Assembly (NCBI GenBank): GCA_021397835.1
Contig: JAJFZO010000065.1
Span: forward strand, 806,001-870,000
Length of the DNA stretch: 64,000 nucleotides
Source of the DNA: Moringa oleifera
Lineage: Eukaryota; Streptophyta; Magnoliopsida; Brassicales; Moringaceae
Reading direction: 5' to 3'
Shown: one piece after another, positions 61,301 through 64,000 of the stretch
Position numbering within the stretch: position 1 is the first letter of the stretch
Layout of the letters: every line of letters begins with the position of its first letter
The notes under the pieces: model-generated
The model's database searches: none
Seen by the model: the letters and a program-made list of their open reading frames with translations, nothing else
Told to the model about the DNA's origin: nothing
Translations under genes and position numbers: made by a program

Positions 61301-64000
61301 AAGAAAAAATTCCCTAACAGTAGAACAGCAATAAGAAATGAGAGCTTAAATCACCCAGTTCAATTTGAGGACATTTATCTCTCCTAAACACAAAACAGAT
61401 ATAGAATCCAGTACAACCAACATATGTTATACCTTCTCATTTCCAGCCCTAAGAGCTAGTTTATCGATAAGATATGTGGCAACTGCTATTTGCCGCTTCA
61501 TAGCATCTTTGCTTGTAAAATCCTTTGTGTACGCTGCTCTGATATTCTTTATATAGTCCTGTTCTCAGAATACATGTAAAACTATTAGAAAAGGTTACCT
61601 ATTCCCCCAAAAAAAAATGAAGATGCAATTACCATAAGCATGAAAGTCATTACCTTTAGCATCCTTGCTTTCTCATATTTTTCCTTATCACTTTGTCCCT
61701 TCAAAGAACTACTCGCTGCCAAGAATACATATTTGAATTCTTTTGGATTGATAGGGTCATTCCAGAAAGCTAACCAAGTTACAGTATTATCATGCTTTAC
61801 TTCTTTCCATCTGCCAGATCAGAATAACTTAAAGTTAAAAACTCAAAAAAAAAAAGTGAAAAAAAAAAAAAAAAACGCTCTGGATCGCTCTCTTTTCAGA
61901 TAAAGACCTTTCACCAGGAATAGGACATTCAGGAATAGGTGCATCCTTCCCAATATTTATGGTAATGTCACTTGGATGGATACGCTTTTTCAGCTTCCCC
62001 ATCTGATATGTACCAACGACAAATTTAAATAGTCATAATAGAAGATGGAAACGAAATAAGATGACATAACAGCAGAACAAACTGAATATCAGATAATGCT
62101 GCTTTAAATGACTCTAAATTAGTGGAAAATATCATTAGTACCTTTGGATGTTCTCCACGGCCTCGAAACAGCCCAGGCGGTTCCACTCTGAAATTGCCAA
62201 CCTGCAGAAAAGATAATCATTACAATCGGCAAGATTGGTTTAGAAAGCAAGAAGAATTATCCGACAAGTAGCCGGTGCTTCACCTTTTCTTTCACACCAT
62301 CAACAATAGCCCACATATATTTCTCCTCTTGCTTTAATTTCTCTTCTTTCACAGCCTTCTTCTCCTACATATTCACCAGGAGAATGATATTACCTCATGT
62401 TTACTTTTTGAAGAGCATGACAGAGACAAACAACTGATTTTATAACCGAAATACTAACAGCAGTTATCGTGTGTGAAGAAAAGACATCATTTTTGAAAAT
62501 CACTTGTGTGCTTCAAAACTGGAAGGAAGTCCCAACATAGCACAGGACGCTGACAATTTTCTCGCTCAAGTATTGACACAACAATCTGAGTAGTAGATTT
62601 TCACAACCAACAAGCTCAGTTTCCAAACTAATAATAACCAAAATCTCCTATTCATAAAAAGATGAACTGCTATAGTTTGATGCTGCAGGAACTATAGTGA
62701 CAAAAAAGTTTTTACAAGTTTCCTACTCAGGCTAGTGTAATTTCTGCTTATGGAAGAACCTACAAAGGGGTGGGGGGGGGGGGGGGGGGGGGTTGAGGAA
62801 GAAGCTCAAAGAAGCATCTAACTCTGAATGTGAGATCAAAAATGAAAAATGAATGACCAGTATGTTCCTCAATTAGCCTTTTCAATGAACTTAACAGTCA
62901 GTATTGTTCATCATTTTGCATTTAAAAATTACACAAAAAAAGACAATATTTGTACGCCCTTATAATGATTCAAAAATTGCTATAAAGCCACAATTCTTCA
63001 AATCATCAATTGCAATGACTCATGTACTGCAATAGAAGAAATATTTTTCACTCGTCATATGTTGACAGGTGAGCATATAAAGAATTGACATTCTTGCAGA
63101 CTCTACGTCCACAGACACGGCAGTAGCACATATTCTATTTTCAGTAAAGCAATTAAATTCTACCAAACTATAAACAATGCTTAGTTTATGCACACATGGT
63201 TGCATAGACAAATGGAAGCTAAGTGCTCATGCTGGAGACTCAGGTTCATTTCTAGGTACAGTTATAATCTTTCCATATAGGAGGAAACTACTAACTCAAC
63301 ATGCAAATATAAGGATAACCATATCTTAAAACTGTATGATAAAATCAGTCCACAAGGTTAAACCAGACTTGCAAATTTCCATGTCAGACCCAAAGTCATA
63401 TACTCTGCAACACACTTACTTCTGTACTCATTTGTTTCTTCTTCTCTTTCTCCTTCAGATGCCATTCGTATATTGGACTAAAATCACAGAGATCCAACTT
63501 CTGAATTACATGGTTTTTGCCAAGTAATTTCTGCCAATCATTCCAGAAGTTCTCTCTGAACTTCTGTTTATGGAAGTAGTCTGTTTCTGTCATCACTGCA
63601 AACATTGTTGCAACCTGCAGATAATATTTTAGACAAATCACATCTTTATGTACAAAAAACTTTGCAGCAAACATTACATGAAAACTGTGAGAAAAACCAG
63701 TGAATGCCGCAAGATCAGCATTCCATGACCAAACAAAATTGGAGAAACACAGGAATGAAAAACAAAGAGAAAAAGAGAGAGAACATCAGAAACCTCCTCT
63801 TGTTCAGGAGTTAAGTCGACTGGCTTCTTGTTGTAGAGAATCTTAATTCCATGAGGCTTGTATGGAGGTGGGAAAATAACACCGCTGTGAACCAAAGTAG
63901 TCCATTTTTTCTGCCCATCACCAGAAGAAGGTAGCTGCTTTGATGACTTCGAATATTTAGAATCTTTCATTGACTTCTTAGACTTCTTGATTATCTTTTT
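58346..64000 (-). CDS. TOP1: DNA topoisomerase I (type IB), 5' part beyond window
   Basis: Type IB topoisomerase relaxes supercoils by nicking one strand through a 3'-phosphotyrosine; in Arabidopsis TOP1 is needed for meristem patterning. Exons in transcript order: 64000(open)-63794, 63614-63420, 62364-62284, 62201-62142, 62002-61908, 61810-61654, 61558-61433, 60280-60200, 59979-59889, 59810-59677, 59462-59394, 59298-59209, 58955-58852, 58758-58590, 58414-58346; 575 residues in the window. The visible part starts in a Lys-rich region ([10 protein letters not shown]), then the core: [33 protein letters not shown]. All five catalytic residues align with the human enzyme: Arg in [10 protein letters not shown], Lys in FDFLGKDSI, Arg in KVFRTYNAS, His in ICNHQR and Tyr in [10 protein letters not shown]. 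The stop follows DVEPDFRF. The acidic N-terminal domain lies right of the window. Confidence 0.95.
60508..60568. repeat. Poly(C)-poly(A) and GA tract in TOP1 intron
   Basis: Fifteen C (60508-60522) run straight into A-rich DNA and then a GA microsatellite (about 60557-60570). It lies in the 1.15-kb intron between exons 61433 and 60280. Confidence 0.85.
62772..62792. repeat. 21-base poly(G) tract in TOP1 intron
   Basis: An unbroken G run of 21 (62772-62792) is preceded by GGGGT. On the coding (minus) strand it is poly(C). It lies in the 1.05-kb intron between exons 63420 and 62364. Confidence 0.9.

Noticed and set aside
1..64000. CRISPR arrays, bacterial operons, tRNA or rRNA genes, intact transposons
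   Set aside because: The sequence is plant nuclear DNA. I saw no regularly spaced repeats, no cloverleaf with intact tRNA A and B boxes, and no transposase or reverse transcriptase frame. A covariance-model scan and a repeat-library search would settle what the eye can miss.

Overview
This window is ordinary nuclear DNA of a flowering plant, most likely a eudicot. It carries intron-rich genes with GT-AG splice sites and A+T-rich introns, long A/T-only intergenic blocks, many microsatellites, and proteins that are plant-specific or plant-type (MAP65-1, IAMT1, plastid FtsZ1, SYP5-type syntaxin, LBR-type BPI/LBP protein). Exon models were made by hand: homologous protein reading frames were followed across GT-AG (once GC-AG) junctions. 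In every complete multi-exon model the exon lengths sum to a whole number of codons.

Layout, left to right: (1) 1-3031, promoter-like DNA, with a site II cluster at the left edge and the leader of MAP65; (2) 3032-6548 (+), MAP65-1/2; (3) 6549-8417, an A/T-rich block; (4) 8418-12435 (+), LIP5/VTA1; (5) 13496-14020 (+), a single-exon uncharacterised plant protein, followed by a TA-linked tandem duplication; (6) 14837-17389 (-), IAMT1; (7) 17390-22582, a gene-poor stretch with repeats and relic-like DNA; (8) 22583-28302 (-), a PHD-finger nuclear protein with a BAH-like tail; (9) 29512-32786 (-), a BPI/LBP-family (LBR) protein; (10) 34113-37817 (+), PP4/PPX catalytic subunit; (11) 37818-40941, mostly A/T-rich; (12) 40942-42906 (+), a SYP51/52 Qc-SNARE; (13) 44516-49230 (+), TAF6; (14) 49676-52982 (-), FtsZ1; (15) 54666-56469 (-), V-ATPase subunit e; (16) 57167-57580 (+), a small secreted Gly/His-rich protein; (17) 58346-64000 (-), the 3' portion of DNA topoisomerase I, running off the right edge.

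The genes do not form one pathway. They are housekeeping functions: cytoskeleton, endosomal sorting and vacuolar SNARE traffic, auxin methylation, chromatin and transcription, phosphatase signalling, plastid division, vacuolar acidification and DNA topology. Their order does recall Arabidopsis: from memory, MAP65-1, IAMT1, PPX2, FtsZ1, VHA-e1 and TOP1 sit close together on chromosome 5 (At5g55230-At5g55310), PPX1, LIP5 and MAP65-2 on chromosome 4, and LBR-2 beside a PHD gene on chromosome 3. The window looks like an unfractionated ancestral block.

I found no undescribed multi-gene system. The best leads are sequence-level: a histidine where the Qc-SNARE ionic zero-layer glutamine is expected, a 23-codon in-frame duplication in TAF6, three 18-residue repeats in LIP5, a dispersed A/T-rich repeat family with a shared core, and recurrent long poly(C)/poly(G) tracts.
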